Source of the DNA: Trema orientale
Taxonomy: Eukaryota > Streptophyta > Magnoliopsida > Rosales > Cannabaceae
Length of the DNA: 64,000 nt
Assembly: GCA_002914845.1 (NCBI GenBank)
Contig: JXTC01000318.1
Coordinates: 273,951-337,950, forward strand
Direction of reading: 5' to 3'
The first letter of the stretch is position 1. Each line of letters begins with the position of its first letter. The notes beneath the pieces were generated by a model. The model did not search any database, had not been told where the DNA came from, and saw only the letters and a list, made by a program, of their open reading frames with translations. Positions 1 to 12,054 of this stretch are shown here, piece by piece. The translations under genes and the position numbers were made by a program.

Positions 1-859
1 TTTGGTGTCATTATGTCTATCAAATGATTGGAATTGTTGTTTACTGTGACTGTATTAATTATGTCAGGGGGGAAAAAGAAAATGAATGGAAATGTATAAA
101 ATTGTTTAGCAAACTCCAAATGAATGACTTTGGCTTTTTTGGAGTTTCTTCATGTGAAAAATTCTCTTATGACCTGCTGATATTGGATTTTTCCTTGGCT
201 TAAACTTTGTGTAAGGAATTTATCTTTTCGACGTTTAAATGGATGAATCTGTGACTGTAAAAAGAAGAATAATGAAGGTAATTTGGAGTCTACTTGAAGT
301 AATAGACTAATAGTCAATCTTGCTAGCAGGTTCTGGGTTTTGTTCCATATGGTTTTATTGAGTAACCAGTCCCAAAATATAACGGCTTTGGCATTCTCTC
401 ATTTAAAAGTCCAGCCTGTGGTATAGCTGGAAGTTGTTTTTGTTCTGTCTACCAGCTAAACCATTTGGATGGATGTCCATTTACTCATTTTAGCAATGGG
501 ATTCGTCTTATGACACGTAATTGTATCCTTTTGTTTCTTCCCTTGCTCAAAAATTTTTTGGGTCTTTCATTTCTACTTTTGTGATAAACTGGTGTTATTC
601 TTTCTTGCCTGAGTACTTTACCCGTGGCAACCTCAATTTGCTACCCGTCAGCTAAGGTTTGAAAATTTTCCTCTAGGAGATGAGTACCGGTAATATTATT
701 ATTAGATCTACAAATGTTAGAGTTCCATCTTTGTGCTTCTCTCTTTTTCTCTGATAATTATATATAGGAGAACAGGAATCTGTATTCTGTAAATCTGTGT
801 TTGAGTTGCTTCGAGTCTAACTATAGTGATTAACAGGAAAAACAAGGGGCAAAGAGAAA
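1..859 (+). promoter_or_regulatory. Upstream/5' leader region of the GDP-mannose pyrophosphorylase gene
   Basis: No open gene is seen here. A good 3' splice site (ttaacag) ends at 836, only 23 nt before the ATG at 860, so much of this stretch may be an intron in the 5' UTR. A possible donor lies at about 277 (gaag/gtaatt). The true promoter may therefore lie at or beyond the left window edge. The leader intron is inferred from splice signals only. Confidence 0.35.
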
Positions 860-2338
860 ATGAAGGCACTTATTCTAGTTGGAGGTTTCGGGACACGTTT
901 GAGGCCACTGACACTCAGCGTCCCTAAGCCACTTGTTGATTTTGCTAACAAACCCATGATCCTGCATCAGGTAAACTTTGTAACTTGCCGTATATCTAGA
1001 TTTCCGATTTTCATTGAATCTCCATGCTCTATGACACCTATATGCTGTAAACATCGATCAAATTGTGTTATATGGTTTAGTTACACTGTGTTATGGTAGT
1101 CTTCTACTTGCATGATTAGCCTGTTCCATAACTTCAACCGGATGTGTGGTATGTTATTTCAGATAGAGGCTCTTAAGGCTATTGGAGTGAGCGAAGTGGT
1201 TTTGGCTATCAATTACCAACCAGAGGTAACTAAGTGATGCACTTTCTTCACGGAAAAGATCGTTGAAGACTCAGTAGGCTGATGCATCTGAAGTTTGATT
1301 ATTTTTTCGTCTCCATTTCTGTAGGTGATGCTGAACTTCTTGAAGGATTTTGAGACAAAGCTTGGGATCAAGATCACTTGCTCACAAGAGACTGAGCCAC
1401 TTGGTACTGCTGGTCCTCTGGCTCTTGCTAGGGACAAATTGATAGATGAGTCTGGTGAGCCATTTTTTGTCCTTAACAGTGATGTCATCAGTGAATATCC
1501 ACTTAAGGAAATGATTGAATTTCACAAAGCCCATGGTGGAGAGGCTTCCATTATGGTGACCAAGGTAACACCTGAAGTGATTTACATCTTTTTGGTTAAT
1601 TTCCATTTATCTTTTTGCTCATTGTAAGACATTATGGTTTTAAAATAATTTATTTATATTATGTAGGTGGATGAGCCATCAAAATATGGCGTGGTGGTTA
1701 TGGAAGAATCAACAGGGAAAGTGGAGAAATTTGTAGAAAAACCAAAACTTTTTGTTGGGAACAAAATCAATGCTGGAATTTATTTGTTGAGCCCTTCAGT
1801 TCTTGATCGAATCGAACTGAGGCCCACCTCAATTGAGAAGGAGGTTTTCCCAAAAATTGCCGCAGAAAAGAAGCTCTTCGCAATGGTGCTGCCAGGGTTC
1901 TGGATGGACATTGGACAGCCAAGGGACTACATCACTGGCTTAAGACTCTACCTAGACTCACTGAGGAAGAAATCTTCCTCTAAGTTGGCAATCGGCTCCC
2001 ACATTGTCGGTAATGTTCTGGTCGATGAAACGGCCAAAATTGGAGAGGGATGCTTGATTGGGCCAGATGTTGCCATTGGCCCTGGTTGTGTTGTTGAGTC
2101 AGGAGTTAGGCTCTCACGCTGCACAGTAATGCGGGGAGTCCGCATCAAGAAGCATGCTTGCATTTCCAGCAGCATCATTGGCTGGCATTCCACTGTTGGG
2201 CAATGGGCCCGTGTCGAGAACATGACTATTCTTGGAGAAGATGTTCATGTGAGCGATGAAATTTACAGCAATGGAGGCGTGGTTTTGCCACACAAAGAGA
2301 TCAAATCTAGCATTTTGAAGCCAGAGATTGTCATGTGA
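860..2338 (+). CDS. CYT1/VTC1-like (GMPP): Mannose-1-phosphate guanylyltransferase (GDP-mannose pyrophosphorylase)
   Basis: Four coding exons at 860-970, 1163-1225, 1325-1564 and 1667-2338 give 361 aa, the usual length of plant GMPP. The enzyme makes GDP-mannose from mannose-1-phosphate and GTP in the cytosol, feeding ascorbate synthesis, protein glycosylation, GPI anchors and wall polymers. The N-terminal nucleotidyltransferase domain starts with [11 protein letters not shown] (residues 8-18) followed by PKP with Lys23. ETEPLGTAG (80-88), LNSDV (108-112) and FVEKP (160-164) are the other family motifs. From about residue 250 the protein shows hexapeptide-like repeats typical of the left-handed beta-helix domain. 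Pro22, the position altered in the Arabidopsis vtc1-1 allele as I recall, is normal. All introns are GT-AG and the frame is continuous. The start is the first ATG of the conserved MKALILVGG block. Nothing looks broken. Confidence 0.97.
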
Positions 2339-4849
2339 TGAGTGCTTGTTGCTGCTTAAGCTAGTAGAATCTGTTTAGGTAGTAAGTTATCTGTGCTTGA
2401 AATGCGTTTGTTCTTTTTTCTTTTGTCACATAAATTTTATTTTCTTCACAGTTTAAACATCAGTTTCTGCTGGTCTGCCTGATGTGAGTCATAAGATTGA
2501 AGGTTCAGTGTCTTCAATGAGATCATTTGTTGTGAAATGTGTAATCCTAGTGTACATAGAAATAAGTCATGTCTGTTCAATTTGCATATGTAATTTATAT
2601 TATTCATGATGAGTTTTTTTCAGTGAATGAAATGTCTCCTCTCTTCTGCGATTTTAGATTAAAATACTACAAAATAGATTTATATTTCTTCACAAGCATG
2701 GACTCATTATATGTGACAACGAATTAGAACTAGAATTGTCTCGTAACATAACAATGCGAGATTCAATTGACTCTATCATTTGTCATGTGCATTACTACCG
2801 GTGACGCATACTAATGCATCACTGTCAGTGATACATAGCAGGATTCGATCACTCGAGAACAAGACTAGGTCTACAGGTCCCCATGGGACAGAAGGAATCG
2901 CCCCTTCCACCTCAAGGTTTAAGGGCTCCCATGGGACAGCCAGAATTATGGTCCTTCTCTACACCTCAAGGTTACAGGCTCTAATATAGAAAAGACTTTG
3001 GCCGTCCTTGTATGGACTTCACAAGACAAATATTAACGCGGCATCATAATAGTCCTATCTTGTAAAATCAAAGATCATCAATAAATGACTATGTGGCCCC
3101 CAAATCAAATATATCTAACTGGTTAGCACATTAAAAAGTGAGTCTTATTTCCACGTAAGAAGGACCCTTCAAGGATAACGCGGTTCCCTGTTATGGTGCC
3201 AAAGCCATAGAGAATTTATGTTGATGTGAAAGTGAGAATCAGATCCGATGGGTATTAGGTATAACAGTCGATTAAACATTTTGGTTATTATCTCACTCAT
3301 ACTGGTATTATTTTTATAAAATGCTTGAAAATTTATGTAATTTTACCACCAATTCCAATTGATTTGACCAAAAGAGAATGACGTAACAGAAGATCAGGAA
3401 TTATAGGTCTCACAACTCTCATATATTTCTTACTCGTTACCAATTATTATTGTTTTATATTTATTTGCACTAGATTTATGGGCTTACAAATTTGATCACT
3501 TTACCTGATATAGCTTTAATTCTGTTGCTAAATGCTAGCTCATCTTATGCTAAAGGTTGGCCCAAACAAGAAGAGAGGAAAAGAAATGAAAGGTTCTTAT
3601 TATGTTAAGACAAGGTAGATAAGATCGGTACCCTCCAAAACAAAATCAAAAGTACACGGAAGGTTTTTTTTTTCTCTTTTTTTTTTCCCTTAAAAAGAAG
3701 AAAAAAATACCACGCGTAATTTTAATTGTGAATTTCCTTCTCAAATACAAAAGTCGTCCAAACTGCCCTTTTCGAGCCCAATCATTCTTTTGAAATATTA
3801 CACACAACCATACAATATTGTCCTAATTTATTTTCCTTATTTTATCTCTCTCTTTTCTTTTTCTATTTTCTTTCTTCTTCTTTTTTTTCAAAAATAGCCA
3901 CATAAGTAGACCACATTTCCTCCATGTCCCTAGTTCCACTACACTATGCTATCACCGATAGGGATAGCTCAAAGCAGAAAACTCCACAATACCTTTTGAC
4001 ATGAGCAACAGCAACCCAAAATTCTTTTTTCTACGAACCAGCCAAAATAAGTGTTAGGTGTATTAGTAGCCACCTTAGAATTTTATATGGCATAAGATCC
4101 TATAGCTTTCTTAATCTCTCAAGGATCCTATGATAATGAGGGCTTTAATTATCATTTAATGGATGTATTTCTCAATGAAAAGAACATTTGATTCATCAAA
4201 AAAAGAAAAAAGAAAAAAAAGAACATTTGATTATAGGGGACATGGTCCATATTTGATTATATTGGCATCAAGTGGTTGAAAACAAACAATAAAAACAACA
4301 CTATCATTAAAAATGGGAACTAAAGATGTTTGAAGAAAAAGAGGGAAAAGATTGTGTGGCCCACCATGTGAAATGAAACATGCTCCCATTATTTTTAAGA
4401 GAAAATTAAGAAGCAGAAACATTGGCTGCATGATTTTTTTTTTCCCCTTTTTTGGAACCTACTTTGAGAATTAGCTACCAAAAAAGAAAAAGAAAAAAAG
4501 AAACATGTGATGTGGGGAGGATTGGTGCATTGTGATTTAGAATTTTTTTAATCTATTTTGTTTATCTCCTCCTCCTCTATTTTGGTTCAAGAATATGGAA
4601 TGTGAAATGGAAAGAATACTACATAGACCCTTTCGTTGCTTTTTGTTCTTTTTTTTAAAAATAATTTAATGCCAAGGTTTTATCAATTGAATTAGCTAAT
4701 ATCTTGAATATTTGAAAGGATATTAATTACTCTTTTTGCAACTCAAATGGGAGATTGACCCAGAAGCAAACTTCATTTTGGAGCATGATTGCGTTACAGA
4801 GCAATAGACGAACTTAATTTTGGTTCATCCTTCATTTTTGTCTATATAT
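2339..4849. other. Gene-free AT-rich interval with a short tandem repeat
   Basis: This is the 3' UTR and downstream spacer of the GMPP gene. I see no coding region that can be supported. A roughly 48-bp unit starting CCCATGGGACAG is repeated with divergence at about 2880 and 2928, followed each time by CACCTCAAGGTT; a 69-codon frame runs across it but has no protein-like features. Poly-purine and poly-T stretches fill 3660-4440. Confidence 0.5.
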
Positions 4850-6660
4850 GTTAAGATTTACAATTGAATTTGTATATGGACTTTATCTGTAAACGCTAAG
4901 ATTTATAATTGAATTTGTATAGGGTTCATGACCAATTGCAATCTTGTATCCAGAAAAAATAGAATAACTTGATTTTAAGTTGTGCTCATGGAGCTGCCTA
5001 CATACTCTTTACATGATCAAACTTTGATGTAGTTCTGATTTTCTTGCAAAAAAATAAGAAATCAGTAAATATTTTATAGAAAATATGCAAAGCAAGAATA
5101 GAAACCCCGAATGAAGATGAAGACTACATATTTATAGGCAAATTGCGTGTGTTTAATAAATACAAAGATCTATTAATAATTATTTTTAGGGTAACCTAGT
5201 CATATTAGGATACTTACTAAATAGGCCTAATTTGAAAAATTAATAATCAGATATAAATAATACTTACACATTTTTATAAAACACAAGATACATAAACACA
5301 TAAATACCTCTAATAGGTCACGTATAGGCCATAAAATGAGCTGGATGAATTTCGTCCCCTACAATTAGCCTCCTCTTTGGTGCGAGTTTACTCGGACTAC
5401 AGGAGTAGTTCAAGTCAAGCTTTTGCTTCTTCCTACAATACTTTTCTTGCACTTTCTTATCACACACATATAGATCTTATTATTTTTCATTATTTTTGAA
5501 TTTTTTTATCATTTTGGCTCGACGAATTATCATGCTTTATGAATGACCGCAAGGATTCTACACCCACTTAAGGGGGCTTATGGCTCCTCGAACTCATTTG
5601 GGACGAGAAAGAATTGGAGCTCTCTGGACTCGTGGTTTGGATCAGAAAGGAATTAGAGCTCTCAGCTATCTACTGTATACCTTGCCAAGAGGATTTAGAA
5701 GCACTTATCAGAGAGAGTGACTCTAGGAACTCATTGAAAACATGGAGGAATTAGAGCTCTTTAATAGTTATCATTCTCCGTGTCAAAAGGATTTACGTGC
5801 GCTCGTCGGAGAGGGTAGTTGAACGTCCTACCTTATAGGACTCATACACTATACCCCTAGGGATATATTCAAATTTATTTGACTGGGAAAGGAATTCTTA
5901 TCAGGGTCCAAAATTTTGCTTTGGTTCGGTGGCTCTCGAACTAGGATCTTGTCTAGAAATGAAGATTCTACTCCCCTTTAAGGGGGCTCATGGCTCCCAA
6001 AACTCATTAAGATCCGAAATGACATTTTTTGGAGCTTTCGAAGTATTTTATATCCGAAAGAAATATTTCAATTTTCATTATAATTTTCAGTTGAGAAATA
6101 AATATAGCAGTGTTATAAGATGTAAGAGTAAAGTAAGGAACATATCTTATCTCCTCTTGTCATAGTGAATGATTTTAGCTCGTGATAAAACAATAATAAG
6201 AAAATATACGAGGATGCCAAACATAACGATATCATCGAATCACGATTAAATCAAACGTATCAATTAGTCAAGCAGTTCAAAAAAGTCAAACGATTCAAAT
6301 AATCTTTGAACTAATCCAAAAAATTCAAACACACTAGATAATCCTCAATCATATCAATGCAATCAAATTAATCACAACAAACAATTTAAATCAATCAATT
6401 AATCAAATCACACTTCAAACCAATCAAATTCGAACAGACATGACGCAAATAATTCCAATCAAAAATCAGTTCATGACGAACAATTCAAACCAGCAAACCA
6501 AACATTTCAAGCCAATCAAATACCAAACAAGTCAATCCAATCAAACCAAATAATTCAAGCCAATCAAATACCAAACAAGTCACTCCAATCAAACCAAATT
6601 GTAAATGCAAAGATTAACAACTGAATTTGTATAAGGTCCATGACCACTTGCAATTAAGTA
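4850..6660. repeat. Repeat-rich interval bounded by similar 60-bp segments; possible LTR remnant
   Basis: Segments at about 4888-4948 and 6602-6662 are clearly similar to each other in the same orientation (shared core TGAATTTGTATA then CATGACCA then TTGCAAT), and part of the left one is itself duplicated at 4850. Between them, the minus strand carries a TATAAATATG box (about 5130-5139) in LTR-like surroundings, and a 48-bp unit beginning GCCAATCAAATACC occurs at 6511 and 6559. No coding domain is seen. It may be an old solo LTR or another repeat; the family cannot be set from what I see. Confidence 0.3.
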
Positions 6661-7313
6661 ACAGGTATTAAGCAAACTTAATAATAATGTATAAATCAAG
6701 ATTAATCTTTGCGCTTGCTCGTGGATTATGAGCATGATTACTTTAGAAAAAATAACCGTCTTTATTTTGTGAGAGAGAATATCTATAGCTAAAAATTTTT
6801 GTCGTTTCTATAGTACATGAACACTGTTGTTGAAAGGGAATAATGGGCTCACTTCATAGTTCATACTATCTTGGGACTGTTTCAGTGTGTTTTAGATAAC
6901 CAATAACCATGCCAATCAAACAAGTGCTTTCACATGGGGATATAATAAGAGGCATGAAAGAGTGGAACTTTACTCAAACTTGATTGCTTTAGACAAGTTC
7001 TCATCAAGAAACTGAGTTGAGGAAATTGAACTGATCTCTACAACCTATAAACTCAGGCAATTACAACAAAAAGAAAAAAAAAAAAGTATCGAAAGCTTTA
7101 CAATGTTGTCAAAAACCGCTGTGTTTCTAAACGTAATGAAAATTGCAGGGAAAAAGTCGAAAAAAGAAAAATCGGCAGCTTGTAAAGTTGGTATGGGTGT
7201 TCTTATTTTATGTTACTGCAGTAAAACAACAATGAGGAACCTTGAGACTAAAGACTAGGCTACAAAAATTTGGAACACATGGAAGAAGGACTAGGGGTGA
7301 TGAATTAAAACAA
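6661..7313. other. Gene-free AT-rich spacer
   Basis: No gene, RNA or repeat that I can support. Small stretches of unrelated A/T-rich sequence only. Confidence 0.4.
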
Positions 7314-7798
7314 GTCAAATCTTTTGTTTGTGCATACTCAGCTCAAAGTTTCCGAATTCACAAAATTATTCACTGAAATTTTTTTAATATTTATATAGGC
7401 ATAATTTTCAAAATATTATGACTTTGCTCCTAATAAAATTTCAAATTTCAAATTTTTACTATTGCCCGTATAAAAATTTTAAGTCAAATATTTTGTTTGT
7501 GCATACTCAGCTCAAAGTTTCCGAATTCACGAAATTATTCACTGAATTTTTTTTAATATTTATATAGGCATAATTTTCAAAATATTATGACTTTGCTCCT
7601 AATAAAATTTCAAATTATGCCCGTATAAAAATTTTAAGTCAAATCTTTTGTTTGTGCATACTCAGCTCAAAGTTTCCGAATTCACAAAATTATTCACTGA
7701 ATTTTTTTTAATATTTATATAGGCATAATTTTCAATATATTATGACCTTGCTCCTAATAAAATTTCAAATTTTTACTATTGCCCGTATAAAAATTTTG
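7314..7798. repeat. Tandem triplication of a 155-169 bp unit
   Basis: Three consecutive copies start at 7314, 7483 and 7638, each with GTCAAATCTTTTGTTTGTGC (one change in copy 2) and each ending near GCCCGTATAAAAATTTT. Copies differ by few substitutions and by a short internal length difference, so the array is fairly young. It does not code. Confidence 0.85.
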
Positions 7799-8990
7799 AG
7801 TTTCGATTTTGGCTCCATGAACCATATCCTAACTAAGTCTATTTATTCTGTTTTTTTCCTAGGTTTATAGCTATATGTACTATTCCCCTTATATTATATA
7901 AAGAGTTGAGTCCTAGATTTAAGGCCCAAAATTTTTATGATTACTAAACAAAAACTAAAGAGGAAATTTGATTTTCTATGGTAATTTTTTAAAAAAATTG
8001 AAAACTCCCGGAAAAATCCTGAATTTTAATTTGAAAAATACCACTTTAAAAAAGTATTTAAAAAATACCATATTTTATTAATTGATGAGATAATTGAAAT
8101 AAGCAATCAAGTTACTTGACTAGTTACCAGTTTTGAAGAAAAAGTGGTATTTTTCTAAGTGATTATTAAAAGTGTTATTTTTCTAAAACAAGTTTTAAAA
8201 CGTAATATTTTTCTAAATCAATCTGGAATTTTTCAAAAAATTTGATCAGAAATTTTTCAATTTTTAGTACTTAGGCTGGAACTTTGAAAGAAGCCCAAAA
8301 CTAAAAACAAAGATATAAAACCAAAAATTTTGTGTGCGGTATTTTTTTTTTTTTTTTTAAGAATTTTTTTTATGCCCCCCACTGGATGTAACTCTTGGCT
8401 CCACCATTGAATTTTGTTCACGAATTTCGTTGACTTGATTTCTTTAGATACGAGATAAGCAATTTAGTTGCAAAACCTTAAGTATTATTAGAAATCTCAA
8501 ATTAAAGTGAATTACTAGTAGAAAATCTGAAAGAGGTCATTTACATCAAATTGTCATCAAATTTTCTAAGGGTTATCTGCACACAAAAAAAAAAAAAAAA
8601 AAAAAACCTTAAAGTAGAGCCTTTTTGCAAATATAAAACCATGTTTTTTGGCTTGTATAAAATTCTACCTCTATATTTCAAATCTCTACAAATTTGTATA
8701 TTTTGCATATAAATTGACTAACAAATTTTTTACTAAATACGTAATTAAAATTGAGGATATCATATTTTTGTTTGACTAACACAAAAATTCTATTGAAAAT
8801 AACTTAATGCAGTTAGTACATATCACCCAATTTGTACACATAAAGTACAAATTTGTAGAAATTTAAAATGTAGAGATATAATTTTACATAAGCCAAAAAA
8901 TATGGTTAAACTTGCATGAAGACCATATTTCAAGATATTTTTTTGCAGTTATCCCATTTAACATCGGTTACGTTGGAATATTCTAAATTT
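7799..8990. other. Gene-free AT-rich spacer
   Basis: No gene is seen. Poly-A/T runs lie at 8341-8359 and 8585-8607. A GGCTCCACCATTGA end at 8396-8409 resembles the minus-strand end of a hAT-like element (CAATGGTGGAGCC), but I could not find a partner end. Confidence 0.35.
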
Positions 8991-9102
8991 CCAAATGTTC
9001 TCTTATATTACATACTTGGTCAATATTTACTAGAATTTTATGAATTTTCAAATCTTTCTTCTTTCTTTAATTCCATACACGATATATTCTTCTAAACCTA
9101 GC

Positions 9103-9138
<36 letters not shown>

Positions 9139-9954
9139 AACTCCATCTTCTTCTTCAATAACCTTTATATTGCTCTCCGTATCTCACTGGAGAATTCCCC
9201 TCTCTGGGTAGGATTTCTCTTTTTTTTTTTTGTTGCTTGCAATAATCCTTCCATCTGTATGAAGGTCATGTTCCTAAGATTTATTAGAGTTTTGTTCTAT
9301 CAGATTTTAGATCTGTATAAATTTTGTTTATTTTATTTATTATCCTACCAGATTTTAGATTTGTATAGGTTTTGTTTATTTTTTATTTGTCTTTTGTGTT
9401 TTTATATGAATCTTCTAAGATTCAAATCTGGAAGAAATTTAATATAGGTGCTGCATAGTTCACAAAGGTGGAATATATCAGAGTTGGTGTTATGCTTTGA
9501 GATAATGAAGATCTCATTCTTGTGGCGTCTTTGGGATTCATTGTCCACATGGTAAAAACTGATTTCAAAGTTGTTTTGGATATGGTAAACTTCTCTAACA
9601 GTGTCTACTAATATTACTAGTTATACAAATTTTTTTGTTAAGAGACAGCAATGATGACTCTTGTCATGTTATCTTTTGTCCTGCAAATAAAGTGACTCAT
9701 ACGTATGCTAGGATTATTATTATTATTTTTTTATTTTTCTTTTATGTTAATGATTTGTTTTGTAATTTGAAAATTTCTATTTGTATTGCTCATATTGTAT
9801 TTTAATAATAAATTTCCTTTTTACCTAAAAAAAAAATCCATACATGGTCAAAATTTATTAGAATTTCCAATTGTTCTCTTATATTACATACATGGTCAAT
9901 ATTTACTAGAAGTTTGTAAATTCGCAAATCTTTCTTTTTGAAATTCCATACATG
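8991..9954. repeat. About 88-bp direct repeats flanking the LINE-like remnant
   Basis: 8991-9081 and 9867-9954 are similar over their whole length (shared GTTCTCTTATATTACATAC, GGTCAATATTTACTAGAA and CAAATCTTTCTT). This is much longer than an ordinary target-site duplication. It suggests a local duplication before or with the insertion. Confidence 0.8.
9081..9836 (+). mobile_element. 5'-truncated LINE-like retroelement remnant (RNase H tail region)
   Basis: The stretch ends in a short A-run (9827-9836) followed by TCCATACATGG, similar to the TTCCATACACG just before it at 9071-9081, which fits a target-site duplication. Around 9480-9710 the plus strand reads pieces resembling the RNase H-like domain common at the end of plant LINEs: a VKTDFKVVLDMV block (9555-9590) and CPANKVTHTYAR (about 9679-9714), like the family's NxVAHxxAR motif. 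The frame is not continuous, so the copy is decayed. A CT microsatellite sits at its 5' end (about 9107-9134). A LINE origin is inferred from these weak matches. Confidence 0.45.
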
Positions 9955-12054
9955 ATTGCAACTTCCTAGCTAGAACCTTTTGATCTCTCCACGGGGTATG
10001 TTACAGGGAGCTTAACAAATTCAAAGAATGCAGTAACACCAATAATATCATTTTAATTTTGAATCGGAAGAGCGTGTGTTATCCTAATATTCTTGAATGA
10101 GTCAAACTCGAATCATTGAACTCATATATGTATATACTTTTTAACATGGCATAGGTGAAATTGTATTTGTGGAACATCCAAATTTAATTTTCCTACTCAA
10201 TAATATGTAATAAGATATAATGTAAGCTTTACACAAGTGAAAGTATAATTTTATGTCAAATAAGACCAAAAAAAAAAAAAAAAAAAAAAAAAACAAACAA
10301 CCAAAGGGTAATGTAAAAAAATTGTTACAATAGAAGCAACACAGTCGCAAGTGTTGATGGTACTTTGCGGATAGAAAAATGTAATACATGGACCAAAAAA
10401 ATAAAAATTAGTGTGAGGCAACTGGAGTCCAATAAATAAATTTATTTTGTTTAGACTGTTACAACGTTGTACTAGAAATTCTTTTTTTTTCTTAAAATTA
10501 AAAAGAGAGGAATATATATATATATATAAATATAGGGCACCAATTCACACATGGTTAAAAAAAAATACCTACTGAATTGGCAACCTATATATATGTGTAT
10601 ATATATATAATAAAACTATCATCTACTGTTAAAATTTATATATAAACTGACTTAATTAGAATTTGAACCTCTCCTCCATACAGTCATATACACATTCCTG
10701 AGAATTCTAGATCAATTGAAGATATAACTAAAATTTATATTGTTGTCTAACGAAACCTAGAGTGCAGACTTTGAAGATTCTATACACCCAAATTTCTAGG
10801 CTCATGTTCATCACCATAACCAAGAGCATCCTTGTCAATTGTCACGGGTGAAGTAAATGGAATTCTTTGGCACCTGACAAAATTTGATGCTAGGAAAAGT
10901 TCTGAAGTATTATCACCTAAAAACAATGCATTCTAACCTACGGTTTGAGCATGTGAGAACCGACTGAAATTCGACTAGTTGATTTAGAAGGTGCTTGCAA
11001 ACCGACCAATGAACACTCATGTACACGTGACAATCCCTCTAAATTTTAACGGCCACTTACAATTTGAATTGATTGTTATGGATATGTACATTCGAAAACT
11101 AAATCACAAAATAATAACAATAATAAAAAAAATTCCAAACTGATTAAAAAAAAAAAGAAGAAGTTCAAGGAGCAATACTACTGATAGTGTGTATTAAACC
11201 CTTTACTCCTGGAGATAACTTAGAGCATGATTGCTTTTTATATGTATAATATATGTAAGGGTTGGGAATTCAAATATTTAACTTCAAAAGTAAAGGTGAG
11301 GTGTGGCTTTTATAATTATGTTATGCCTGTGACCATAACATAATTCCCTTATAGCATAAAAATAAAAAATAAAAAAAAAACCATTTATAATTGATGCTGA
11401 GGAAGCACATTATTCTCGTACAAGGTTCGTACTCGTCAAGCCTCAGAAAATGACAAGTTTATGTATCGAGATCACAATTAAGTATTAATTAAACTAAGAA
11501 AAAGATAAATCAATATTGATCTTTCCTTGCACGTTGATTTCAATTATGATTGATTATAAAAAAAATTTAGTCAAACCAAAATTTTGGCAATTAAATGACT
11601 GATAATTGTAAAATTAATCACCCATTACAAAGCATCCACAAGGTAGCATTGTAAAATTATCAGATAGCAGTGTTCACAAGATTTTTATGAGACAGAAAAA
11701 CTATGCCAATTATACATGTGCTTTCTATTCACAGAGAAAAAGAAAATGACTTGACAACATTTAACTTGAGACAACAAAATACCAGAGTGAAAGACAGAAA
11801 AGAAGCATGAAAAAGTACAACTTTTCCTCTCTCTTTCCGGGATTTGATCGAGTACTCTAAGTTCCTACCAAGCTGCTAAGTTGAGAAAAATCAAACTGAT
11901 CTCGTACCTGTGAACCCAATACTAATCGAAAAAGTAGTATCAAAAGCTTTTAGATGTGCTAAAGGGATCCCTGCACTTCAAATGCAACAATAATTTCAAG
12001 GGAGGGTGAATAAGAGAAATCAGCAGTTTGAGAAGTTGGTACGGTTGTTCTTGT
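9955..12054. other. Gene-free spacer downstream of the CASP-like gene
   Basis: No coding region can be supported. The interval holds a long A-run (10268-10292), AT microsatellites (about 10512-10528 and 10590-10608) and the tiny MITE described separately. The right end would include the 3' UTR of the CASP-like gene, which reads leftward. Confidence 0.45.
10535..10585. mobile_element. Minimal (51-bp) MITE of the GGGCACCAAT / GGTTGCCAAT family
   Basis: Left end GGGCACCAATTCA and the reverse complement of the right end GGTTGCCAATTCA form imperfect terminal inverted repeats. It is inserted in an AT-repeat. The same end sequences occur on the larger copies at 22977-23218 and 61257 onward. Confidence 0.5.

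Noticed and set aside
9040-9447. 135-codon plus frame rich in Leu/Phe/Ser
   Set aside because: It is driven by a CT microsatellite and T-rich DNA, has no domain, and overlaps the LINE-like remnant.
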